Shown here: positions 6,804 to 13,548 of the stretch, one piece after another | Position numbering within the stretch: position 1 is the stretch's first letter | Layout: each line of letters begins with the position of its first letter | Assembly (NCBI RefSeq): GCF_000968685.2 | Contig: NZ_LAKD02000098.1 | Coordinates: 1 to 36,992, forward strand | DNA length: 36,992 nucleotides | DNA from: Streptomyces antioxidans | GTDB lineage: Bacteria; Actinomycetota; Actinomycetes; Streptomycetales; Streptomycetaceae | Reading direction: 5' to 3' | Notes under the pieces: model-generated | Seen by the model: the letters and a program-made list of their open reading frames with translations, nothing else | What the model was told of the DNA's origin: nothing | The model's database searches: none | Made by a program: the position numbers and the translations under genes

Positions 6804-7786
6804 GGCGGGCTCCTTCGCCGCCCCCGGGGCCGTATGTCCCGCCCGTGCCGGAGCGCGAGCTGACGGCCGTCTCGGCCGACGGGAGCCGGATCCATACGGA
6901 GCTGCACGGCCCCGAGGACGCCCCGGCCGTCGTGCTCGCGCACGGCTGGGTCTGCTCCACGGCCTTCTGGGCGCCGGTGCTGCGCGCACTCTCGGCCGAC
7001 CACCGGGTGATCCTCTACGACCAGCGAGGACACGGCCGCAGCCCGGTCCCAGGACCCGGTGGCTATAGCGCCGAGGCCCTGGCCGACGATCTGGTGGCGG
7101 TGGTGGAAGCGGCGCTTCCGCCCGGTCGGCGGGCCGTGCTTGCGGGCCACTCCATGGGGGCGATGACGGTGATGGCCGCGGCCGACCGTCCCATGGTGCG
7201 CGAGCGCGCGGCGGCCGCGGTGCTGTGCAGCACCGGCGCCTCACGGCTGGTGGAGCGGTCCCGGATCGTGCCGCTGCGCTCCCCTCGGGCACGGGCGCGG
7301 GTGCACCGCCTGCTCCTCGGCTCACGCGCCCCGATGGGCCCGGTCACCCCCTTGGCCAAGCGGCTGGTGCGGTACGTCACGATGGGCCCCGGCACCGATC
7401 CGGCCACGGTGGAGGTGGCCGCGCGGATCCTGCACGCCTGCCCCCGCGTCGTACGCGCCGAATGGGGCCGGGTCCTGGCCGACCTCGAACTCGACGCGCG
7501 GGTCCGCCGGTTGACCACGCCCACGGCCGTCATCGTCGGCACCGCGGACCGGCTCACCCCGCCCGAGCACGCCCACGCCCTCGCCGCCGCGCTGCCGCAC
7601 TGCACCGGCCTGACCGAGCTCCCGGGGCTCGGTCATATGACCCCGCTGGAGGATCCCGAGGCGGTCACCGGGGTGATCCGTGGCCTGGTCGAGGAGTACG
7701 GGACGTCCCGGGAAACCGACCCCCCAACCTCTGAGGCGCGGGAAACCGACCCCCCGACCTCCGAAGCGAAGGAGCAGACGGCATGA
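6800..7786 (+). CDS. Alpha/beta-hydrolase (lipase/esterase type)
   Basis: The 328-residue protein has the alpha/beta-hydrolase fold with an intact triad: nucleophile Ser118 in GHSMG, Asp250 in GTADRLTP and His279 in GLGHMTPLE. The oxyanion region HGWVCS follows the first strands. It starts at GTG 6800, overlapping the monooxygenase stop (GTGA), with GGGGAGGGGG as ribosome binding site, so it is translationally coupled. It probably hydrolyses the ester made by the upstream Baeyer-Villiger enzyme, a common pairing and the same relation as lipR to mymA. The last 22 residues are a duplicated decapeptide (RETDPPTSEA twice, then KEQTA) outside the fold, encoded by a 30-bp tandem repeat that also carries the ribosome binding site of the next gene. 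Confidence 0.92.
   Translation: MRRAPSPPPGPYVPPVPERELTAVSADGSRIHTELHGPEDAPAVVLAHGWVCSTAFWAPVLRALSADHRVILYDQRGHGRSPVPGPGGYSAEALADDLVAVVEAALPPGRRAVLAGHSMGAMTVMAAADRPMVRERAAAAVLCSTGASRLVERSRIVPLRSPRARARVHRLLLGSRAPMGPVTPLAKRLVRYVTMGPGTDPATVEVAARILHACPRVVRAEWGRVLADLELDARVRRLTTPTAVIVGTADRLTPPEHAHALAAALPHCTGLTELPGLGHMTPLEDPEAVTGVIRGLVEEYGTSRETDPPTSEARETDPPTSEAKEQTA
7711..7770 (+). repeat. 30-bp tandem duplication at the hydrolase 3' end
   Basis: Two 30-bp copies (7711-7740 and 7741-7770) begin GGAAACCGACCCCCC and differ at a few bases near their ends. They add a duplicated RETDPPTSEA decapeptide in frame and lie immediately before the AAGGAG ribosome binding site of the SDR gene. Confidence 0.9.
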
Positions 7787-8715
7787 GTGCGCGCAGGGGC
7801 CTTGAGGGCCAGGTCGCGGTGGTGACGGGCGCGGCGCGGGGCGTCGGCGAGCTGCTTGCCCGCAAGCTCTCGGCACGCGGCGCGAAGGTCGCGCTGGTGG
7901 GCCTGGAGCCCGAGGAGCTGAAGCGGGTCTCGAAGCGGCTGCCCACCGACTCCGCCCACTGGCACGCCGATGTCACCGATGCCGAGGCGATGGCCCGGGT
8001 GGCGGAGGAGGTCGTGGAGCGGTTCGGCGCGGTGGACATCGTCTGTGCCAACGCGGGCGTGGCGCAGGCCGGTCCGTTCCTCGACACCGATGAGACGGCC
8101 TGGCGGCGGGTGATCGAGGTCAATCTGCTGGGCAGCGCCACCACGGCCCGCGCCTTCCTGCCCGCGCTGCTCGCCAGCCGCGGCTATCTGCTGCAGATCG
8201 CCTCGCTCGCCGCGATCGCGCCCGCGCCCATGATGACGGCGTACTGCGCGTCCAAGTCCGGGGTCGAGGCGTTCGCCCACGGGCTGCGGGCCGAGGTGGG
8301 CCACCGTGGGGTCCGGGTCGGCGTGGGCTATCTGAGCTGGACGGACACCGATATGGTGCGCGGCGCCGACCGGGACGAGCTGATGCGCGAGCTGCGGCAG
8401 CGGCTGCCCTGGCCCGCGGGCCGCACCTATCCGCTGGGCCCGGCGGTGGAGCGGCTGGTGGCGGGCATCGAGCGCCGGTCGGCGCATGTGTACGCGCAGT
8501 GGTGGCTGCGCGGTATGCAGTCGATGCGCGGCTATCTGCCCGCGCTCATCCACGCCGTGGGGCGGCGCGAGATGCGCCGCGCCGAGCCGCGGTTGGCGGC
8601 GACCCGGGACGAGCGGGGCGGTCTGGTGGGCGAGGGCGGCGCGGCGGACGAGAAGGCGCGCACGGCGGGCACCGTGGGCACGGAGCGCACGGCGGGCACG
8701 GAGCGTCACCGGTAA
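7783..8715 (+). CDS. Short-chain dehydrogenase/reductase (SDR)
   Basis: The 310-residue protein is a classical SDR. The NAD(P)-binding motif is TGAARGVG (about residues 15-22), the structural motif is NAG in CANAGVA, and the catalytic residues are Ser141, Tyr154 and Lys158 (YCASK). The C-terminus is extended by about 55 residues beyond the Rossmann fold and ends in a low-complexity Ala-Gly-Thr-Glu-Arg tail. ATG 7783 overlaps the hydrolase stop (ATGA), and AAGGAG upstream supports the start. As third gene of the operon it likely oxidises an alcohol or reduces a ketone in the same pathway, as the SDR does in the mymA locus. The natural substrate is not evident. Confidence 0.92.
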   Translation: MSARRGLEGQVAVVTGAARGVGELLARKLSARGAKVALVGLEPEELKRVSKRLPTDSAHWHADVTDAEAMARVAEEVVERFGAVDIVCANAGVAQAGPFLDTDETAWRRVIEVNLLGSATTARAFLPALLASRGYLLQIASLAAIAPAPMMTAYCASKSGVEAFAHGLRAEVGHRGVRVGVGYLSWTDTDMVRGADRDELMRELRQRLPWPAGRTYPLGPAVERLVAGIERRSAHVYAQWWLRGMQSMRGYLPALIHAVGRREMRRAEPRLAATRDERGGLVGEGGAADEKARTAGTVGTERTAGTERHR

Positions 8716-8722
8716 CGCTCCG
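8699..8722 (+). terminator. Hairpin spanning the SDR stop codon, probable operon terminator
   Basis: CGGAGCGT (8699-8706) pairs with ACGCTCCG (8715-8722) around an 8-nt loop that contains most of the TAA stop. It has no T tract. It would end the monooxygenase-hydrolase-SDR transcript. Confidence 0.55.
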
Positions 8723-8834
8723 TCAACCGTGCTGACCTGGGCTTTCCTCGACTCCTTCGGTCCGGAATGCGGAGAAAGTCGACACATGTAACTCTTGTCG
8801 GGCCCGACGCCATTCACCCAATGAGGAGTGACAC

Positions 8835-9161
8835 ATGGGCCCCAAGGACCAGTCGAACGAGAAGGCTCAGCAGGCCAAGCGGAAGCAGCAGGGCGGGCGG
8901 AGCCAGGAGCCGCGGCGCGGCCAGCAGTCGCAGTCCGGTGAACGCATGCAGTCGGCTGAGCACATGCAGTCCGGTGAGCGCATGCAGTCCGGTGAGCGCA
9001 TGGAGGAGCGCGCCCGCCGGGAGCCGGGGCAGGAGCAGCAGCGCCGTGGCCAGCAGGACCGGCCGGAGGCCCCCGGGCAGTCCCAGCGGATGGGCCGTGA
9101 GCGCCGTCAACCGGGCATGGGCGACGAGACGATGGACCAGGAGCCCTTCGAAGAGATGTGA
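8835..9161 (+). CDS. Small Gln/Arg/Glu-rich disordered protein with hexapeptide repeats
   Basis: The 108-residue product has almost no hydrophobic residues apart from methionines and is very rich in Gln, Arg, Glu and Gly, so it should be intrinsically disordered and cytoplasmic. Residues 33-56 are four copies of a QSGERM-type hexapeptide. AGGAG lies 6 nt before the ATG, a strong ribosome binding site, and a perfect 18-bp terminator follows, so it appears to be an independently expressed gene rather than a chance frame. I do not recognise a family. By composition it resembles hydrophilin-like or stress-associated proteins, but that is only analogy. Confidence 0.75.
   Translation: MGPKDQSNEKAQQAKRKQQGGRSQEPRRGQQSQSGERMQSAEHMQSGERMQSGERMEERARREPGQEQQRRGQQDRPEAPGQSQRMGRERRQPGMGDETMDQEPFEEM
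8931..9002 (+). repeat. Four tandem 18-bp repeats in the Gln/Arg-rich gene
   Basis: The units are CAGTCCGGTGAACGCATG (8931-8948), a divergent copy (8949-8966), and two identical copies of CAGTCCGGTGAGCGCATG (8967-8984 and 8985-9002). The 18-bp length keeps the frame, and each unit encodes a QSGERM-like hexapeptide. The identical last two copies suggest recent duplication and possible length variation between strains. Confidence 0.93.
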
Positions 9162-9211
9162 CGCCCAGTGGGGCACCCAGAGGGCGCCCGCACAGCGCCG
9201 CATAGGGCGGG

Positions 9212-9251
9212 AGGGGCGTATTCCCATGGCTGACCATGGGAATACGCCCCT
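9212..9251. terminator. Strong bidirectional terminator between convergent genes
   Basis: A perfect 18-bp stem, AGGGGCGTATTCCCATGG (9212-9229) with its complement (9234-9251), has a 4-nt CTGA loop. It lies between the Gln/Arg-rich gene and the tricorn gene, which converge here. Confidence 0.88.
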
Positions 9252-9302
9252 GCACATCACCGTGTCCGTGCGCCTCCGGCGCCCCTCGGGTCCGCCGCGT
9301 GC

Positions 9303-12300
9303 TCAGTCCCCGTTGCGCGGGGGCAGTTGAGGGCGGCGCAGGTCGGGAACGTCCGAGTAGTCCGGTGGGGTCGCGGCCCCGTGCCGCTCCAGCAGATCGA
9401 GCGCCGTACGGACGGCGACCCCCAGCTGTGGATGGCGACCCTCCGCCCAGTCCACGGGGGAGCGCGGTGCCTCGATGTCCGGCTCCACACCGTGGTTCTC
9501 CACGCCCCAGCGGTAGGCGTCGAACCACGCGGCGTTCATCGGCACCGTGATCGAGGTGCCGTCGCCGAGGCGGTGACGCCCGGTCATCCCGACCACCCCG
9601 CCCCAGGTGCGCAGCCCCACCACCGGACCGATGCCCTGGATCTTGAAGGCCGCGGTGATCATGTCGCCGTCGGAGGAGGTCGCCTCGTCGGCGACCGCGA
9701 CGATCGGCCCGCGCGGCGCGTTGCTGGAGTACGACACGGGCTGGGCGTTGCGGGTCAGGTCCCAGCCCATGACCTTACGGGTGAGCTTCTCCACCACCAG
9801 CTCGCTGATGTTGCCCCCCGCGTTGCCCCGGACGTCCACGATCAGCGCGGGCAGCGACATCTCGCGGCGCAGGTCGCGGTTGAACTGTGCCCAGCCGGAG
9901 CCGCCCATATCGGGGATGTGGAGATAGCCGCACCGCCCGTCGCTCAACTTCCGCACCACGGACCGGCGCCGGGCGACCCAGTCCTGGTAGCGCAGCGGCC
10001 GGTCGTCGATCAGCGGCGAGACCGCGACCCGGCGCGGCGGCCCCCCACCGTCCGGCGGTTCGAAGGTCAGCTCCACCGTGGTGCCGCCCGCGGCCGTCAG
10101 CAGCGGGTACGGACCGGCGACCGGGTCCACCGGACGCCCGTCGACATGGGTGAGCACGGCGCCGTCCCGGATGCCCAGACCGGCCAGCGGTGAGCGGGCC
10201 CGGGAGTCGGAGGACTCACCGGGCAGGATGCGGGCCACCGCCCACCGGCCGTCCTTGGTGCGGGTGAGGTTGGCGCCGAGCAGCCCGATGGGGCGCTGGT
10301 AATGGGACGGCCCCTCGTTGCGCCGCGCGGCGTTGACATAGGCGTGCGAGGTGCCCAGTTCGCCAAGGGTCTCGCGGAGCAGATCGGCGAACTCGTCGGG
10401 TGAGGCGACCCGTTCGACCAGCGGACGGTACTGGTCGAGCACCCCGGCCCAGTCGACCCCGCACATCCCCGGGTCCCAGTAGTAGTGGCGGGTGATGCGC
10501 CCGGCCTCGTCGTACGCCTGCCGCCACTCGGCCGCCGGATCGACGGTGTGCTGGATCCGCCGCATATCGAGGTGGACCGTGGAGTCGCTGTCGCCGGACT
10601 CGGTGGCGGGCATCGCGCGCAGCTCGTCGTCGTCGTAGGCCACCAGCCGGGTGCCGTCGCCGCTGACCACGAACCAGTCGAGCTCACCGGTGAGTTCGCT
10701 GCGCTTGGCCTTCGTCAGGTCGAAGTGTTCCAGGGTGGGGCGGTTCGAGGTCTCGCCCGGATTGGCGAACGTCTCGCCGAGCACGCCCGAGATCGGCCAC
10801 CGCAGCCACACCAGTCCGCCGCCGCTGACCGGCCTCAGCGAGGAGTACTTGGACGCGGAGACGGGGAAGGCCGTGACCCGGCTGGCCAGCCCCTCCACCT
10901 CGACCGTCACCGTGCCGTCACCGTCGCCCTCGCCCCCGCTGACGTCCGGGTCAAGACCGCCCGCCGCCGGGCGCCCCTCGGGGGACAGCGCGAAGGGCGA
11001 GGGGGTGGCCGAGGAGAGCGGTACGAGATAGGGGCGGCAGCCCAGCGGGAAGGAGAGGTCGCCGGTGTGGACGTCGTAGACCGGGTCGAAGCCGCGCCAG
11101 GAGAGGAAGGCGAGATAGCGGCCGTCGCTGGTGAAGACCGGCTCCTCGTCCTCGAACCGCCCATTGGTCACATCCACCGTGGTCCGGTCGGCCAGCCGCG
11201 CGATCTTGATCGAGCGCAGGGTGCGCCCTATCCCGGGGTGGGACCAGGCGAGCCAGGCCGAGTCGGGGGCGAAGGCCAGGTCGCCCACCGGGCCGTTGTC
11301 CGACCGGATCAGCTCGGTGACCCCGCCGTCCCCGTCGGGGGAGGTGTCCACCAGCAGCAGCCGTCCGTCGCTCGCGGCGACCGCGAGCAGGTCGCCGTCC
11401 GGCGAGGGCTCCAGCTCGTGCACCCGGCCCAGTTGGCCCCCGGCCAGCCGGCGCGGCTCGGTGGGTCCGGCGGCCCGGGGCAGATGCGCGATCTCGATGG
11501 CGTCCTCGCCCTCCGCGTCGGTGAGGTACGCGACCCGGCCGGTGGAACCCAGCATCACGGGCAGCCGCACCCGGACGCCCGGGGTGTCCGCGAGGGTGCG
11601 GGCGGGGCCGTCGCGGTGGGTGAGCCAGTACAGACTGCCGCGGACGCACACCGCACTGGCCCGGCCGGTGGTGTCCACCGACAGCGAGTCGATGTGCGAG
11701 GCGGCGGGCACCTGGTAGGGCCGCCGTCCGGTGCGCGCGCCGCCGAGCCGTACGTCCAGCTTGCGCGGCTCACCGCCCGGGCTCAGGTCGTCCACCAGCC
11801 ACAGCTCGCCCGCGCACTGGTAGATGACGCGGGAGCCGTCGGTCGAGGCGTGCCGGGCGTAGAAGTCGGCGTGGTCGGTGTGGCGGCGCAGATCGGTGCC
11901 GTCGGGCAGACAGGAGTAGAGGTTGCCGATGCCCTCGTGGTCGGAGAGGAAGGCGATCCGGCCGCCGACGAACATCGCCGCGTCCAGATGGCCGTTGAGC
12001 CGTTCCGCGAGCCGGGTGCCGTGCAGCCACAACCGGCCCGTGGCGCCGCCCCGGTAGCGCTTCCAGGTGGCGGGCTCATGCGGCGGCTTGCCGGTGAGCA
12101 GCAGGGTGCGGCGCTCGCCGTCGAGGTCGGCCATCGCGATGTCGGCCACCGGCCCCCAGGGCAGCCGCCCGCCGGGGCTGCCGTCGGTGGGCAGGGTGTA
12201 GGCCCAGGAGAAGTGGGAGAACGGCTGCTCATGGGAGGAGATCGCGAGGATCTGGGAGGCGCCGTCCTGGTCCGGCGGGGTCCAGCCGCACACCGTGGCG

Positions 12301-12599
12301 TCCGTACTGCCCCAGTAGGTCAGCCGGCGGGCCGGGCCGCCGGCCGAGGGGACCAGATAGATCTCCGGGTCGAGGCTGCGCCAGGTGGTGAACGCGATCT
12401 GGGAGCCGTCGGGGGAGAAGCGGGGAGGGCCGACGCGGGTGCGGTCCACGGTCAGCCGCCACGCTCGCCCGGGTGGCCCGCCCGGGGCGGTCAGCGGGGC
12501 GACCCACAGATCGTCTTCGGCCGCGAAGCACAGCAAGTCGCCGTGCAGATGCGGAAATCGCAGGTACGCCAGGTAGTCGTCGCATGCGTAAGGCTCCAC
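9303..12599 (-). CDS. Tricorn protease homologue (S41 family)
   Basis: The 1098-residue protein matches the architecture of the archaeal tricorn core protease, which trims peptides released by the proteasome. It has two N-terminal beta-propellers (about residues 1-320 and 320-680, with repeated propeller phrases such as FSPDGSQIAF and FTSDGRYLAFLSW), a mixed C1 domain, a PDZ domain (near LAGLGIRDGAVLTHVDG) and a C-terminal catalytic C2 domain. Residues matching the Thermoplasma tetrad are Ser751-His752 (GTSHAYV), the Ser pair at 975-976 (TSSDGD) and Glu1039 (GVEPDIE). The start is taken as GTG 12597-12599, just before the conserved YLRFPHLHGDLL; the ribosome binding site is weak. The gene is divergent from tetR across a palindrome-rich gap. 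Confidence 0.92.
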   Translation of the reverse strand: MEPYACDDYLAYLRFPHLHGDLLCFAAEDDLWVAPLTAPGGPPGRAWRLTVDRTRVGPPRFSPDGSQIAFTTWRSLDPEIYLVPSAGGPARRLTYWGSTDATVCGWTPPDQDGASQILAISSHEQPFSHFSWAYTLPTDGSPGGRLPWGPVADIAMADLDGERRTLLLTGKPPHEPATWKRYRGGATGRLWLHGTRLAERLNGHLDAAMFVGGRIAFLSDHEGIGNLYSCLPDGTDLRRHTDHADFYARHASTDGSRVIYQCAGELWLVDDLSPGGEPRKLDVRLGGARTGRRPYQVPAASHIDSLSVDTTGRASAVCVRGSLYWLTHRDGPARTLADTPGVRVRLPVMLGSTGRVAYLTDAEGEDAIEIAHLPRAAGPTEPRRLAGGQLGRVHELEPSPDGDLLAVAASDGRLLLVDTSPDGDGGVTELIRSDNGPVGDLAFAPDSAWLAWSHPGIGRTLRSIKIARLADRTTVDVTNGRFEDEEPVFTSDGRYLAFLSWRGFDPVYDVHTGDLSFPLGCRPYLVPLSSATPSPFALSPEGRPAAGGLDPDVSGGEGDGDGTVTVEVEGLASRVTAFPVSASKYSSLRPVSGGGLVWLRWPISGVLGETFANPGETSNRPTLEHFDLTKAKRSELTGELDWFVVSGDGTRLVAYDDDELRAMPATESGDSDSTVHLDMRRIQHTVDPAAEWRQAYDEAGRITRHYYWDPGMCGVDWAGVLDQYRPLVERVASPDEFADLLRETLGELGTSHAYVNAARRNEGPSHYQRPIGLLGANLTRTKDGRWAVARILPGESSDSRARSPLAGLGIRDGAVLTHVDGRPVDPVAGPYPLLTAAGGTTVELTFEPPDGGGPPRRVAVSPLIDDRPLRYQDWVARRRSVVRKLSDGRCGYLHIPDMGGSGWAQFNRDLRREMSLPALIVDVRGNAGGNISELVVEKLTRKVMGWDLTRNAQPVSYSSNAPRGPIVAVADEATSSDGDMITAAFKIQGIGPVVGLRTWGGVVGMTGRHRLGDGTSITVPMNAAWFDAYRWGVENHGVEPDIEAPRSPVDWAEGRHPQLGVAVRTALDLLERHGAATPPDYSDVPDLRRPQLPPRNGD

Positions 12600-12660
12600 C
12601 CACCCATGTTTTCGAGCTACGCCATGTGGAGCAACTCGGTTGTGTGACCGAGGCCACGAT

Positions 12661-12678
12661 CGAAACGGTGCGGTTTCG
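12661..12678. promoter_or_regulatory. TetR-type operator-like inverted repeat 1
   Basis: CGAAAC (12661-12666) and GTTTCG (12673-12678) form a dyad with a 6-nt spacer in the tricorn/tetR gap. The half-site matches that of the second dyad 28 bp further on, so the two could be paired sites for one repressor. Confidence 0.55.
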
Positions 12679-12691
12679 TTAGGGCCGGGCT

Positions 12692-12720
12692 TATGCTGAG
12701 GGAGTACGAAACCGTTTCGT
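12692..12720. promoter_or_regulatory. tetR promoter -10 and TetR-type operator-like repeat 2
   Basis: TATGCT at 12692-12697 is a plausible -10 for tetR, although no good -35 is visible. Just downstream, ACGAAAC-C-GTTTCGT (12706-12720) is a perfect dyad with 7-bp arms around one base, the kind of site TetR proteins bind. Its position at the expected transcription start suggests autorepression, and the exporter gene downstream would be controlled with it. Confidence 0.6.
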
Positions 12721-12775
12721 TCGGAAGTTCGGAAGTTCGGGCGCTTGGCGGCTCGGGCGTTCGGAAGCTCGGAGG
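12720..12775 (+). repeat. Seven-copy degenerate 8-bp tandem array in the tetR leader
   Basis: Reading from 12720 in steps of eight gives TTCGGAAG, TTCGGAAG, TTCGGGCG, CTTGGCGG, CTCGGGCG, TTCGGAAG and CTCGGAGG. The array fills the 5' untranslated region between the operator and the ribosome binding site. No known regulator site matches it to my knowledge. Confidence 0.8.
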
Positions 12776-12788
12776 GAGGCGACAGCCC

Positions 12789-13406
12789 ATGCGGACCGTG
12801 GATCAGCCGGCGGAGGACCGCGACACCGCCCGGGTGCGCCGCAGCAGGCTCTCTCCCGAGCGCGAGCGGGAGCTGTACGAGGCGGTGGTCGAGCTGCTGG
12901 GCGAGGTCGGGTACGACGGTCTGACGATGGACGCCGTCGCGGCCCGCACCCGATCCAGCAAGGCCACCCTCTACCGCCAGTGGAAGGGCAAGCCGCAGCT
13001 GGTCGCGACCGCGCTGCGGCACACCAAGCCCGTTCTGCTCGAAGGCGTCGACACCGGATCGCTCCGCGGAGACCTGCGGGAGATCGCGCGGTGTTCGGAG
13101 ACCGCCCATGAGCGGGATGCCGCGCTGATGAGGGGACTCGCCCACGCAAGCCATGACAACCCGGACCTTCACCAGGCCCTGCGAGAGCTGTTGATCTTCC
13201 CTGAGATCGACGCGCTCCACGCGCTGCTGAGGCGCGCCGTCGACCGCGGCGAAGTCGCCCCGGACCGGCCCGCCTTGAACTACGTCATCCACATGATGTG
13301 CGGAGCGTTCATCACCCGGCCGCTCGTCGAGGGCAAGCAGCCGGACGAGACCTATCTCCTGGAGTACATCGACGCCGTGATCCTCCCCGCACTCGGCGCC
13401 GCATAG
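12789..13406 (+). CDS. TetR-family transcriptional regulator
   Basis: The 205-residue protein has a TetR N-terminal helix-turn-helix (residues about 18-65): ELYEAVVELLGEVGYDGLTM followed by VAARTRSSKATLYRQWKGK, the recognition helix and its conserved Tyr/Trp turn. The C-terminal ligand-binding domain ends in EYIDAVILPALGA, a form typical of regulators beside drug or lipid exporters. The start is ATG 12789 with GGGAGG 9 nt upstream; the frame is open back to 12693, but that stretch overlaps the operator and repeat array. It is followed by the MMPL exporter 142 bp downstream and is divergent from tricorn. It probably represses itself and the exporter, with a ligand exported by the pump. Confidence 0.93.
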   Translation: MRTVDQPAEDRDTARVRRSRLSPERERELYEAVVELLGEVGYDGLTMDAVAARTRSSKATLYRQWKGKPQLVATALRHTKPVLLEGVDTGSLRGDLREIARCSETAHERDAALMRGLAHASHDNPDLHQALRELLIFPEIDALHALLRRAVDRGEVAPDRPALNYVIHMMCGAFITRPLVEGKQPDETYLLEYIDAVILPALGAA

Positions 13407-13548
13407 CCTCCCTCCCACCACCCCACTCCTCGATCTCCCCTGACCTCCCCGCACAACCACATAAGGTCCCGGCCGGCGCGCCGCTCTCGTCGCCGGTTCG
13501 GTCACCCATCCCTGCCCTGCCAGACAACCGACGGGAGCACCCCTTCTC

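Noticed and set aside
8931..9002. CRISPR-like array
   Set aside because: The 18-bp units are directly adjacent without spacers and encode in-frame hexapeptides.
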